Origin: Sphaerotilus uruguayifluvii
GTDB lineage: Bacteria; Pseudomonadota; Gammaproteobacteria; Burkholderiales; Burkholderiaceae_C
Length of the DNA stretch: 60,817 nucleotides
Assembly: GCF_013294065.1 (NCBI RefSeq)
Contig: NZ_JABSNM010000003.1
Coordinates: forward strand, 289,472-350,288
Direction: 5' to 3'
The first letter of the stretch is position 1. Every line of letters begins with the position of its first letter. Positions 26,001 to 33,437 of the stretch are shown here, piece by piece. The translations under genes were made by a program, and so were the position numbers. The notes beneath the pieces are model-generated. The model did no database searches and was not told the DNA's origin. It saw only the letters and a program-made list of their open reading frames with translations.

Positions 26001-27425
26001 CCCTCGCCGGCCAGCGCCGATTCGCCGGTCACGCGCGCGCTGCGCTGGCGCACCACCGGCGCGCCGGCGCCCGCACGCTCCGCACTCGCAGCACCGACGA
26101 CGCAGGCCGCGCAGGTCGCACAGGGGGCCGCGCTGCCGCCGCTGCCCGCGCCCGTGGCCACGCCGCTGGCCGCCTCGCCGCGCCGGCTCGCCGCAGCCAG
26201 CCCCGCGCCGGTGCGGCCCGCCGCCGCGCGCCGCAGCCGCAGCCTTGCCGACGAGCTCGCCGAGGTCCAGGCCGAACGCGGTCCCGGCAGCCGCATCGAG
26301 GGCGGCGGCGCGCTGCGCTCGCGCGACGGCGAAGGCGGCTTCGGCAAGCTCGACACGGTGCAGGCGCCGGTCGAGGGCCGCATCGCGATCGACGAGGTCG
26401 GCCACGTCGTCGTGCGTGCCAGCCCGGTCTTCCTGAGCGCCGGCAGCGTCGGCGCCGAACCCGGCACGCGCCGGCGCCACGGCACGCTCGCGCTCGACCC
26501 GACCGGCGTCACCACGCCGGGCGACCAGAGCGACGCCGGCATCGGCCTGGGCGTCGGCATCGAGACCGCCACGATCAGCGCCGACATCGGCACCGTGCCG
26601 GTCGGCTTCGCGGTCGCCGGCGCGGTCGGCGGCGTGCGCTGGGAGGACGCGATCGGCAGCAGCGGCCTGAGACTGATGGTCGAGGGCTCGCGCCGCGCGC
26701 TGAACGACAGCCTGCTGTCCTTCGCCGGCACCACCGACGCGCGCACCGGCCGCACCTGGGGCGGCGTGCGCGCCACCGGCCTGCGCTCGCAGCTGTCGTG
26801 GGAACAGGACGACGTCGGCCTGTACGGCTATGGCGGCGCGCATGCGCTGACCGGCCGCGCGGTCGAGTCCAACAGCCGCATCGAGCTCGGCGGCGGCGGC
26901 TACTGGCGCCCGCGCAGCACGCCGGACGACCGGCTGGAGATCGGCCTGAACCTCGGCTACCAGCACCACCGCCACAACCTCGGCGGCTACACCTGGGGCC
27001 ACGGCGGCTACTTCAGCCCGCAGCACCTGCTCGCGCTGACCGTGCCGCTGAACTGGATCGGCCGCAGCGGCCGCCTGAGCTGGGGCGTGCAGGGCTCGGC
27101 CGGCCTGCAGACCTACCGCGAGGACGCGGCGCCCTACTTCCCGACCGACGCGGCCGCGCAGTCGGCGCTCGAGAGCCTGGTCGCCGCAGGACAGGCGCCG
27201 ACCGCACGCTATGCCGCACGCAGCGACAGCGGCCTGACGCTGAACCTCGGCGGCGCGCTGGAATACCAGATCACCCGCCAGCTCGACATCGGCACGCGCA
27301 TCGGCTTCGAGCGCGCGCCGCAGTACACCCAGGGCGTCGGCTCGGTGTACCTGCGCTTCAGCCTCGATCCGCGTGGCGGCGGCAGCCCCGGGCTGCGCGC
27401 GCCGGCCGGCCCGACCCTGTACTGA
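23010..27425 (+). CDS. bcsC: Cellulose export protein BcsC (TPR plus outer-membrane barrel)
   Basis: A 1471-residue outer-membrane exporter. A signal peptide (about 1-42, ending AMAQA) leads a long periplasmic TPR superhelix (about 60-960) interrupted by two Ala/Pro-rich linkers, near residues 305-375 and 965-1085. The C-terminal BCSC_C barrel (about 1090-1471) starts GPGSRIEGGGALRSRDGEGGFG and has many aromatic-ended strands. The family is usually about 1150-1300 aa; the linkers account for the extra length. It is the last gene of the operon and is followed by a hairpin. Confidence 0.94.
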   Translation: MPQHPCLNERRTGTLPAPVTNVIALACAALLHGLAAPGAMAQATSAPVPAPGPSATQAASAGPAGAVQTLIDQARHWQQRQRPDLATQTWNKLLAIDPRQPDALQGLATLSIEAGRFDEAGGYVDRLRQVQPGNASLDRLSRQVRTRTTSQSLLATARQQAQAGQMEAAAKSYRQALGGQPPSDDLALEYYQTLGGTREGWDEARRGLERLAQAQPSQSGVQLAYARHLSYRESTRREAIQRLSTLAVRDDAPAAVRQDARTAWRQALLWMGAGADSALVRQYVATVGEDPRLSAQMQARGSGSSGSGSAAAPAVSAAAATPARGAGTSAEPASAATSAAARTAAAPREAAPPAARTASTAPARAPEPVSERTDAPRGTAQRQAYAALNAGDVDAAATQFEALLRQRPLDTESLAGLGLVRLRQERFDESVELLGRAVATPSGARWKPMERSARHWQQLHEAHAARLAGDTDRAVRLARASIELDPKEPEAQVLLGDLLVGQGRLAPAEAAYRAALQADARHARATAGLIGVLGASGRVEQAQAMVRDLDAEQLARLGGAGALRANQQRLQAEMALQRGDVAGAQALLEQAAALAPAAPWVRLALGQLLVRQNRSAEARAQLDAMVVPTSGGERADALHARALLQAELKDWAGVMQTLEQVPRRERSIAMDRLQRRAAVQAQAAEAVAMYRAGQVAPAAALLAEAETAAGQDPELVGAVAGAYLDLGNEARASQLIRATLAAQPQAGPALLLRHAGLLLQTRQDVELAGVLRQLMSMAQMQQLGPSQRRDLDELRLGYSVRQADLLREAGDLASAWEAIAPLLQERPAEPRLQMALARMHLSAGEPDTAIALYETVLRERPDELDAWLGLAAAADARKDRDTAEQALEQARRIAPDRPEVLAQQARHYRARGQFAKAAEYLRLAMAAQRPAAVAQWGQPRMASNPFASRRLPGDTGLPAPAGGLPAPAFAALAAPAAAPAATLPADLDQLPPTAAGLPSPASADSPVTRALRWRTTGAPAPARSALAAPTTQAAQVAQGAALPPLPAPVATPLAASPRRLAAASPAPVRPAAARRSRSLADELAEVQAERGPGSRIEGGGALRSRDGEGGFGKLDTVQAPVEGRIAIDEVGHVVVRASPVFLSAGSVGAEPGTRRRHGTLALDPTGVTTPGDQSDAGIGLGVGIETATISADIGTVPVGFAVAGAVGGVRWEDAIGSSGLRLMVEGSRRALNDSLLSFAGTTDARTGRTWGGVRATGLRSQLSWEQDDVGLYGYGGAHALTGRAVESNSRIELGGGGYWRPRSTPDDRLEIGLNLGYQHHRHNLGGYTWGHGGYFSPQHLLALTVPLNWIGRSGRLSWGVQGSAGLQTYREDAAPYFPTDAAAQSALESLVAAGQAPTARYAARSDSGLTLNLGGALEYQITRQLDIGTRIGFERAPQYTQGVGSVYLRFSLDPRGGGSPGLRAPAGPTLY

Positions 27426-27445
27426 GACCCGCGCCCCGCCCCTGT

Positions 27446-27490
27446 CGACGCCCGCCGTCCGGCCCCGCGCCGGGGCGGGCGTCGTGCTTT
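27446..27490 (+). terminator. Hairpin after bcsC
   Basis: CGACGCCCGCC (27446-27456) pairs perfectly with GGCGGGCGTCG (27474-27484), followed by TGCTTT. It begins 21 nt after the bcsC stop; the T-run is weak. Confidence 0.65.
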
Positions 27491-27577
27491 GTGCAGCTGA
27501 CAGCCACGGCTGTAACGTCGTGGAATCACCACAAGGATCTTCCCTAGGTTTGCGCCTAAATCAGATCGACAGCAATA

Positions 27578-27591
27578 CGCAAACGTTTTCG
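27578..27591. promoter_or_regulatory. LacI-family-like operator upstream of porin
   Basis: CGCAAACGTTTTCG is a 14-bp palindrome with one mismatched pair and a central CG, the typical form of LacI-family sugar-regulator operators (compare GCAAACGTTTGC). It lies about 290 nt upstream of the porin ATG. The same GCAAACG half-site is repeated in front of the alpha-glucoside operon (41534-41562). No LacI-family gene is in the window. Confidence 0.5.
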
Positions 27592-27761
27592 CTTCCAACC
27601 GAAAGATCCGGGTTTCACCAGAATCGATGCTGCCCTGTCGCTGTCCGTCGATGAACCTGTGCCGTAACCCGATGAATCCTCGGGCAAACGCGAGGCGATT
27701 CGCCGCATGGGCGTCGCCAGAATCCATTCACCGCGGCAGTCACTGAAAAACAACGAAAGAC

Positions 27762-27809
27762 GTTAATTCAGGGTTAACCGCAGGTAAACCACAAGTTAAA
27801 CGTCGTTAC
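27762..27809 (+). promoter_or_regulatory. 11-bp-phased GTTAA array in porin promoter
   Basis: GTTAA, GTTAA, GTAAA and GTTAA start at 27762, 27773, 27784 and 27795, exactly 11 bp apart, and GTTAC starts at 27805. Direct repeats on one helix face are the binding pattern of OmpR/PhoB-family response regulators (CpxR uses GTAAA repeats; PhoB uses an 11-bp period). The array ends about 72 nt before the porin ATG. The rest of 27491-27881 holds the LacI-like site and no gene. Confidence 0.6.
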
Positions 27810-27881
27810 TGTTCATCACCCCGAGGTCGGACGAACAAAGCAACGAACGACCGCATCCGCAACGAAAGAGGAGTCAAGACC

Positions 27882-28787
27882 ATGATCCGCAAGTCGCACA
27901 TCGCCGTGGCCATCGCCGCCCTGCTCGCCGCTCCGGCTTTCGCCGCGAGCTTCGACGCCAACGTCGAACTGGACACCGACTACCGCAACCTGGGCCGCGG
28001 CGCTGCCCAGGGCGGCCGCGTCGAGTTCAACGCTGCCGGCAAGGCGGGCACCGACGGCTTCGTCGCCGGTCGCGCCAGCTTCCTGGCCAAGAAGGACAGC
28101 ACCACCGCCGTCGACGACATGTGGGTCCAGTTCGGCAACGCCTCGGGTGACCTGAAGCTGGGCCGCTTCGAAGCCGCCGACATCTTCCCGGTCGGCAAGG
28201 ACACCGTGGTCGAGGACGACGGCGCCGCCGGCTACCGCAACATGCTGCGCGGCCGCTACGGCAACAACGCCACCTACGGCGACGGCACCGCGCACGCGGC
28301 CCTGACCCTGAACGCCGGCTCGGGCCTGGCGGTCGAGCTGGGCGTCATCGCCGCGCACAAGAACACCGCCGTCCGCCCGGTCGTGTCGTACTCGATGGAC
28401 GGCTTCACCGTGAAGTTCGGCATCGACAGCGGCAAGACCCCGGAAGGCCAGAAGATCCGTGGCGGCGGCGTGACCGTCGGCACCACGATGGCGGGTGCGG
28501 CCCTGAACCTGAGCTACAACGCCGGCAAGGTCGCTGACCTGAAGGGCTCGAGCGTCGGCCTGAACGCCGTCATCGGCGCCGCGGGCGTCGGCTACATCTA
28601 CGACCGCAACGACGTCGCCGGCGGCGGCTCCATCAAGGAGAACAACGTCTACGTCGCCTACAGCCTGCCGCTGTTCAACACCGGCGCCACCATCACCCCG
28701 GCGCTGGCCTACAGCAAGGCCACCGGCACCGGCACCGACGGCGACGCCAAGATCACCGCCCGCGTGCGCGTCAACTACGCCTTCTGA
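27882..28787 (+). CDS. Outer-membrane porin-like beta-barrel protein
   Basis: A 301-residue outer-membrane protein with a clear Sec signal (MIRKSHIAVAIAALLAAPAFA, cut before ASFDAN). Alternating-polarity strands, a WVQFGNASGDLKLGRFE porin-type segment and a terminal aromatic (VRVNYAF) are typical of barrels inserted by the BAM machinery. It most resembles small carbohydrate/general porins; the substrate is not evident. The ribosome site AGAGGAG is strong, and codon use is very biased (AAG, GGC, CTG), suggesting high expression. The promoter carries a phased GTTAA array and a LacI-like operator; two terminators follow. Confidence 0.85.
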   Translation: MIRKSHIAVAIAALLAAPAFAASFDANVELDTDYRNLGRGAAQGGRVEFNAAGKAGTDGFVAGRASFLAKKDSTTAVDDMWVQFGNASGDLKLGRFEAADIFPVGKDTVVEDDGAAGYRNMLRGRYGNNATYGDGTAHAALTLNAGSGLAVELGVIAAHKNTAVRPVVSYSMDGFTVKFGIDSGKTPEGQKIRGGGVTVGTTMAGAALNLSYNAGKVADLKGSSVGLNAVIGAAGVGYIYDRNDVAGGGSIKENNVYVAYSLPLFNTGATITPALAYSKATGTGTDGDAKITARVRVNYAF

Positions 28788-28872
28788 TCGGCGCCGCGGC
28801 GCCCCCGCGCGGGGCGCCGGCACCGCGGCCAGCAGGCTGCTTTCGGGGTCCACGGTCTGTGTGGTCCTGAGG

Positions 28873-28903
28873 GGGTGGCAAAGAGTGCTGCCACCCTTTC
28901 TTT
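28873..28903 (+). terminator. First of two tandem terminators after porin
   Basis: GGGTGGCA-aagagtgc-TGCCACCC followed by TTTCTTT: an 8-bp perfect stem with a T-rich tail. Confidence 0.8.
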
Positions 28904-28935
28904 GGTGAGCTCTCCGTCGAGGGCTCACCTTTTTT
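28904..28935 (+). terminator. Second of two tandem terminators after porin
   Basis: GGTGAGC / GCTCACC perfect 7-bp stem (28904-28910 with 28923-28929) followed by TTTTTT; it immediately follows the first hairpin. Confidence 0.88.
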
Positions 28936-28953
28936 CATTGGAGCGCGCGTTTC

Positions 28954-30018
28954 ATGAGCTTCCCGTCCCGCCCCGCCCTGCCCGCGATCCGCGTGGCGCT
29001 GATCGGCTTCGGCTATGTCGGGCGCACCTTCCACGCCCCGCTGATCGAGGCGGTCGAGGGGCTGGAGCTGGTGTGCGTGGCCTCGTCCGATGCGGAGAAG
29101 GTGCGTGACTGGCGCGCCGATCTGGCGGTCGAGCCGGACTACCTGAAGGCCGCGACCGCACCTGACGTCGACCTGGTGGTGATCGCCACGCCCAACGACA
29201 GCCACCATCCGCTGGCGCGCGCGGCGCTGCTGGCGGGCAAGGCGGTGGTGATCGACAAGCCCTTCACCGTGACGCTGGCCGAGGCGCAGGATCTGGTCGC
29301 GCTGGCCGAGGCGCGCGGGCTGCTGCTCTCCGTCTTCCACAACCGCCGCTGGGACGGGGACTTTCTCGGCCTGCGCGCGGCCATCGACGGCGGCACGCTG
29401 GGCGAGGTGCGCGAGCTGGTCTCGCGCTTCGACCGCTTCTCGCCCGAACCGCGCGACCGCTGGCGCGAGCGGCCCGGCCCCGGCGCCGGCCTCTGGTATG
29501 ACCTGGGGCCGCATGTCGTCGACCAGGCGATGCAGCTCTTCGGCCCGCCCGAGACGGTGTGCGCGCTGCGTGCGGGCCTGCGCGACGGTGGCCAGGGCGT
29601 GGACGACTGGGCGCAGGTGGTGCTGGGCTACGGCGCGCAGCGGCGCGTGACGCTGCACGTCACCCGGCTGGCGGCCTGGCAGGCCCCGCGCTTCGAGGCG
29701 CACGGCACCCGCGGCAGCTGGCTGTGCAGCGGTCTGGACATCCAGGAAGACCAGCTCAAGGCGGGCATGAAGCCCGGCGCGCCCGGCTGGGGCGAGGATG
29801 CGCGCCCCGCGCTGCAGGCCGACGCCACCGGCGCCCTGAGCGAACGCCCGCGCCCGGCCGGCGACTACCGCGCCTACTACGCCGGCCTCCGCGACGCGCT
29901 GCGCGGCCTGGCGCCCAACCCGGTGCCGCCGCGCGAAGCCCTGGCGGTCATGGCGCTGATGGACTGCGCGATGCGCAGCGCCGCCGAAGGCCGCACGCTG
30001 CGCTTCGGCGTCGACTGA
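28954..30018 (+). CDS. Gfo/Idh/MocA-family NAD(P)-dependent oxidoreductase
   Basis: A 354-residue two-domain dehydrogenase. The Rossmann domain (about 1-125) has ALIGFGYVGRTFHAPLI (G-x-G-x-x-G) and VIDKPFTVTLAEA, the conserved K-P lysine motif. The C-terminal dimerisation/substrate domain has GAGLWYDLGPHVVDQAMQLFG, carrying the family's G-x-H-x-x-D. Substrates in the family are sugars, inositols or amino-sugar derivatives; the YdgJ-like sequence suggests a sugar or polyol. GGAG lies before the ATG. The stop abuts the convergent GH15 stop (shared TGATCA), so no separate terminator fits between. Confidence 0.9.
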   Translation: MSFPSRPALPAIRVALIGFGYVGRTFHAPLIEAVEGLELVCVASSDAEKVRDWRADLAVEPDYLKAATAPDVDLVVIATPNDSHHPLARAALLAGKAVVIDKPFTVTLAEAQDLVALAEARGLLLSVFHNRRWDGDFLGLRAAIDGGTLGEVRELVSRFDRFSPEPRDRWRERPGPGAGLWYDLGPHVVDQAMQLFGPPETVCALRAGLRDGGQGVDDWAQVVLGYGAQRRVTLHVTRLAAWQAPRFEAHGTRGSWLCSGLDIQEDQLKAGMKPGAPGWGEDARPALQADATGALSERPRPAGDYRAYYAGLRDALRGLAPNPVPPREALAVMALMDCAMRSAAEGRTLRFGVD

Positions 30019-33000
30019 TCAGGCCGGCGCCTGGTCCGCCTCGGCCTCAGCGGTCTCCGGCGTCATCAGGAAGACCAGCGCATCCATCACCAGCGTCGCC
30101 ACCCGATGCGGCGGCAGCGCGTAGAAGCCCTGCCAGGCGGCGGCCTTGTGCTCGTTGTAGTCGGGCGCCGGCGTGTCGTCGCCCTCGCCGTCCGCCTCGG
30201 GGCGGGCGGGCAGCGACTGCTCCCAGCCGAGCCGCACCGCGATGCCGATCAGCACGTCCATCACCAGCAGCCCGTCGGCGGCCAGATCCGGGTTGGCGCG
30301 CGCGATGTCGGAGACCGCGATCAGCGCCTCGATCGTCAGCTGGCGGTATTCCGGCGCATGGATCTTGTTGAGCAGATCGTCGACCTGCAGCGCGAAGCCG
30401 CGCTCGGAGGCGGTCATGTCGGCCCGGGCCAGGTGGCTGTCGAGCCGGTTGCGGCTGTCGAGCTGATCGCCGATGACCAGGCCGGGGAAATGGCGCAGCA
30501 CCTCCCAGACCCGAGCATGGAAGTCCTCGGGCAGGCGGGTCAGCACGCCGCGCACCTCGCGCCAGGCCAGCCAGCCGCCGGAGGCATCGTCCAGCACCGG
30601 ATCGGCCGCGGCCGGGAAGCGCACCCGCGCCAGCGGGCCGCCGTCGCGGCTGACCCGGCCGTGCAGCGACTGCAGCCGCAGCAGGTTGCGGCCCATCTCC
30701 TGCTCGTGCGCGATCACCTCGCGCAGCCGGCGCAGGATGGCCTGCGGGCTCAGCGACAGCAGGAAGTCGAAGCCCTCGGCCTGGGTCAGGCCGTGCTCGC
30801 GCGCCAGCCAGCCGGTGATCAGCAGGATCAGGTACCAGGCGCGCAGGGTCAGCGTGCCGCGCAGCAGCGGCGCGTCGGCCTTGATCAGCGTGCCCAGCAG
30901 CAGCACCACCTCCTGCAGCAGCACCCGTGCGCGCGCATCGTCGCCGCCGAAGCGGCGGATGCGCTCGAAGATCTCGGCGCTGGGCAGCGGCCGGTCGATG
31001 ACCGCGCCGTCGCCATAGCTGCGACCGACGACGATGCGCTTCTGGCGCGCGACGATCTGCGCGACCGCCTCCTCCAGCGCGGTGTCGTGCACGTCGAGCA
31101 CCGCCGCGGCGCGGCGGATCAGCCCCCAGTGGCGCTCGCGGCAGGCGCGCTCGTAGAGCGCCTGCGTCATCTGCCAGACCGACAGGCCGCGCTCGGTGCC
31201 CCAGCGGGCGCCGCCGCGGCGCACCAGCAGGCCGAGGATCTCGATCTGCTCGTAGGGATTGCGGCTGCGCGCGAGCTGGCGCTGCAGTGCATGCGCGTCC
31301 TCCTCGTGCTCGAGCGCGGCGGCGCGCGCCGGCGTCAGCGGCCGGGTCGCGCCTTCCTCCCAGTTCAGGTCGACCGTGAGCGCGGCACCGCTGCCGATGC
31401 CCGCCACCGGGCGGGCCGACGCGGCCAGCGACTCCAGCCCGTCGAGCGGGGTGCAGCGCACCCGTGGCAGCAGCTCGGCCAGCGGTCCGATCTGCACCTC
31501 CGGCTCATCGAGCCCGACGCCCAGCGACTGCAGGAAGCCGATCAGCGCATCCGCGCCGTCCGCCTCCAGCATCGGCTCGCCGATCAGCAGCGTCAGCAGC
31601 GGCTGGCCCTGCTGGTCGCGCACCTGCCAGTGGCGGCGCAGCGTCGCCAGCTCGGCGCGCAGCTCGTCGACCAGCAGCCGGTTGTCCAGCGTCAGATAGA
31701 AGCCCTGGCGGCCGTAGAAGGACGGCAGGAAGAGCATCAGCGCGGAGGCCGCCGATGACGACGCGCCGGCCGCACCGGCCTCGTCCCCGGCGCGGAAGAC
31801 CTGGCTGGTCGACAGGCTGCCGAGCCGCCCGCGCGGGCGCCCGCTCAGGCCGAGCGCGTCGACCCGGCCGACGCTGGCCAGCGCGATCTCGAGATCCTCG
31901 GCATAGCGCAGCTGCACCGGCGCGATCTCCGCCGGCGTCTGGCTGCGGATGCCGTGCGCGGCCAGGCGCGCCTGCACCAGCCGGTCGGCCGCCAGCAGCG
32001 CGACCTGGATGCGCACCGGCTCCGGCGGCACCACCCGCCCGGCCAGCACGCCGGGGCGGCGGCCGCGCGGCAGCAGCACCTGCGGCGCCACCAGCCGCTC
32101 CTGCAGCAGCACGCCGACCAGATAGAGGCTCTGCGCCCACACCAGCGGCACGTTGTCGTTGGGCACCCGGGCCTGGCTCTGCGGCACGGCACGCTCGGCC
32201 TCGACCGCCTCGGCCGGCACGATGTAGAGCTCGGGCAGCAGGCGCTGGCCGCCCTGCTCGACCATCAGCGCCTCCAGGCGCAGGCGGTAGTCGCGCGCGG
32301 CGGCCTCGTCGCCACGCAGCTGCGCATCGAGCAGCAGATAGCAGAAGAACAGCGGCCACTCCGACTCGATGTGCTCGAAGCGCTGCAGCTCGCCCGGCTC
32401 GTAGTGCAGCCGGCTGTGGTCCTCGACCGCGGTCTGGTGGCCGTCGCGCAGGAAGCGCTTGCAGCCGTGGCGGCCCTGCAGCCGGCCGACGATGGTCGCG
32501 CGGGTGCGCTCGACCAGCGCGGCGTCCCCGACCGCGAAGGCCGGGAAGCCGATGATCGACAGCAGCGCCGCGTCGGTCTCCTTGGACTCGGACTCGCGCG
32601 GCAGCAGGTTCTCCAGCGTGTGGTGCGCATGCGCGATCGCCTCGGCCGGCACATGGATGGCGGGGCCGTCTTCCAGCAGCCGCGCGCCGCTGGCGACCTC
32701 GAGCGCCGCCTTGGCCATGCCCACGGAGCTGGCGTTGATCTCAGCGCGGCCGTCGTTGCGCTTGTTGCCGCGCTCCCAGATGCCGTAGTCGGGCGTGCGC
32801 CAGGCGTGCGCCAGATACCAGACCAGGTTCTGCACGAACATCAGCTCGTCGCGCGAGCGCACGATCTGCAGGCCGCCGGCGCTCATCTGCACCAGCATCA
32901 GCAGGAAGATCGCGGTGGCGTCGATCTGCAGGTGACCCCATTCGGCGTCGCCCACCACCGGCTCGCCGCTGCAGGTCGAGTACTTGGCATGCAGCGCGTC

Positions 33001-33375
33001 GAGCGGATGCTGGGTGTGCTTGAAGCGCTCGACCTTGGCCGACTGGCGCATCATCGCCGCGAGCAGGCCGCGCATCAGGTGGATCACCCGTGCGTCGAGC
33101 TCGGCCGCCTGCGCCGCGTCGCGCGCGCGCCAGGCGTGGGCCAGCGCCCAGATCGCCATGATGCTGTAGACGTTGTCGCGCACCCAGGCATGGGTGTAGT
33201 CGCCATGCACCGTGATCGCGGTGCTGGCCGGCAGCAGGCCGGTGTCGGGATCCTGGCGCGCCAGGATGATCTCGCGCGCCTGGCGGGTCAGCTCGTCGAG
33301 GCGCGCGCGCGCGGCCGGGTCGGCGGCATCGGCCGGATCGAAGGAGGGAATGCGGAAGTCGGTCATGGAAGGCAT
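30019..33375 (-). CDS. Giant GH15 / phosphorylase-kinase alpha/beta-like protein
   Basis: An 1118-residue cytoplasmic protein. The N-terminal ~450 residues are a GH15 (alpha/alpha)6-barrel: GLLPASTAITVHGDYTHAWVRDNVYSIMAIWALA, GDAEWGHLQIDATAIFLLMLVQMS, YGIWERGNKRNDGRAEINASSVGMAKAALE (likely catalytic Glu) and IESEWPLFFCYLLLDA. The rest resembles the long helical regulatory part of eukaryotic phosphorylase kinase alpha/beta subunits. Bacterial members are uncharacterised alpha-glucan hydrolases or sensors. It follows amylosucrase in the same operon, which supports a role on intracellular alpha-1,4-glucan. Starts at 33375 or 33366 are both possible; neither has a strong ribosome site. Confidence 0.85.
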   Translation of the reverse strand: MPSMTDFRIPSFDPADAADPAARARLDELTRQAREIILARQDPDTGLLPASTAITVHGDYTHAWVRDNVYSIMAIWALAHAWRARDAAQAAELDARVIHLMRGLLAAMMRQSAKVERFKHTQHPLDALHAKYSTCSGEPVVGDAEWGHLQIDATAIFLLMLVQMSAGGLQIVRSRDELMFVQNLVWYLAHAWRTPDYGIWERGNKRNDGRAEINASSVGMAKAALEVASGARLLEDGPAIHVPAEAIAHAHHTLENLLPRESESKETDAALLSIIGFPAFAVGDAALVERTRATIVGRLQGRHGCKRFLRDGHQTAVEDHSRLHYEPGELQRFEHIESEWPLFFCYLLLDAQLRGDEAAARDYRLRLEALMVEQGGQRLLPELYIVPAEAVEAERAVPQSQARVPNDNVPLVWAQSLYLVGVLLQERLVAPQVLLPRGRRPGVLAGRVVPPEPVRIQVALLAADRLVQARLAAHGIRSQTPAEIAPVQLRYAEDLEIALASVGRVDALGLSGRPRGRLGSLSTSQVFRAGDEAGAAGASSSAASALMLFLPSFYGRQGFYLTLDNRLLVDELRAELATLRRHWQVRDQQGQPLLTLLIGEPMLEADGADALIGFLQSLGVGLDEPEVQIGPLAELLPRVRCTPLDGLESLAASARPVAGIGSGAALTVDLNWEEGATRPLTPARAAALEHEEDAHALQRQLARSRNPYEQIEILGLLVRRGGARWGTERGLSVWQMTQALYERACRERHWGLIRRAAAVLDVHDTALEEAVAQIVARQKRIVVGRSYGDGAVIDRPLPSAEIFERIRRFGGDDARARVLLQEVVLLLGTLIKADAPLLRGTLTLRAWYLILLITGWLAREHGLTQAEGFDFLLSLSPQAILRRLREVIAHEQEMGRNLLRLQSLHGRVSRDGGPLARVRFPAAADPVLDDASGGWLAWREVRGVLTRLPEDFHARVWEVLRHFPGLVIGDQLDSRNRLDSHLARADMTASERGFALQVDDLLNKIHAPEYRQLTIEALIAVSDIARANPDLAADGLLVMDVLIGIAVRLGWEQSLPARPEADGEGDDTPAPDYNEHKAAAWQGFYALPPHRVATLVMDALVFLMTPETAEAEADQAPA

Positions 33376-33437
33376 GTCGTCCGGATGCCGGACAGGCTTG
33401 CAAGGAACGGGCCCGTCTTCCGGAAGACCCGAGGAAC

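Noticed and set aside
22998-27026. 1342-codon minus-strand open frame antisense to bcsC
   Set aside because: Shadow of bcsC with low-complexity Arg/Ala/Gly sequence.
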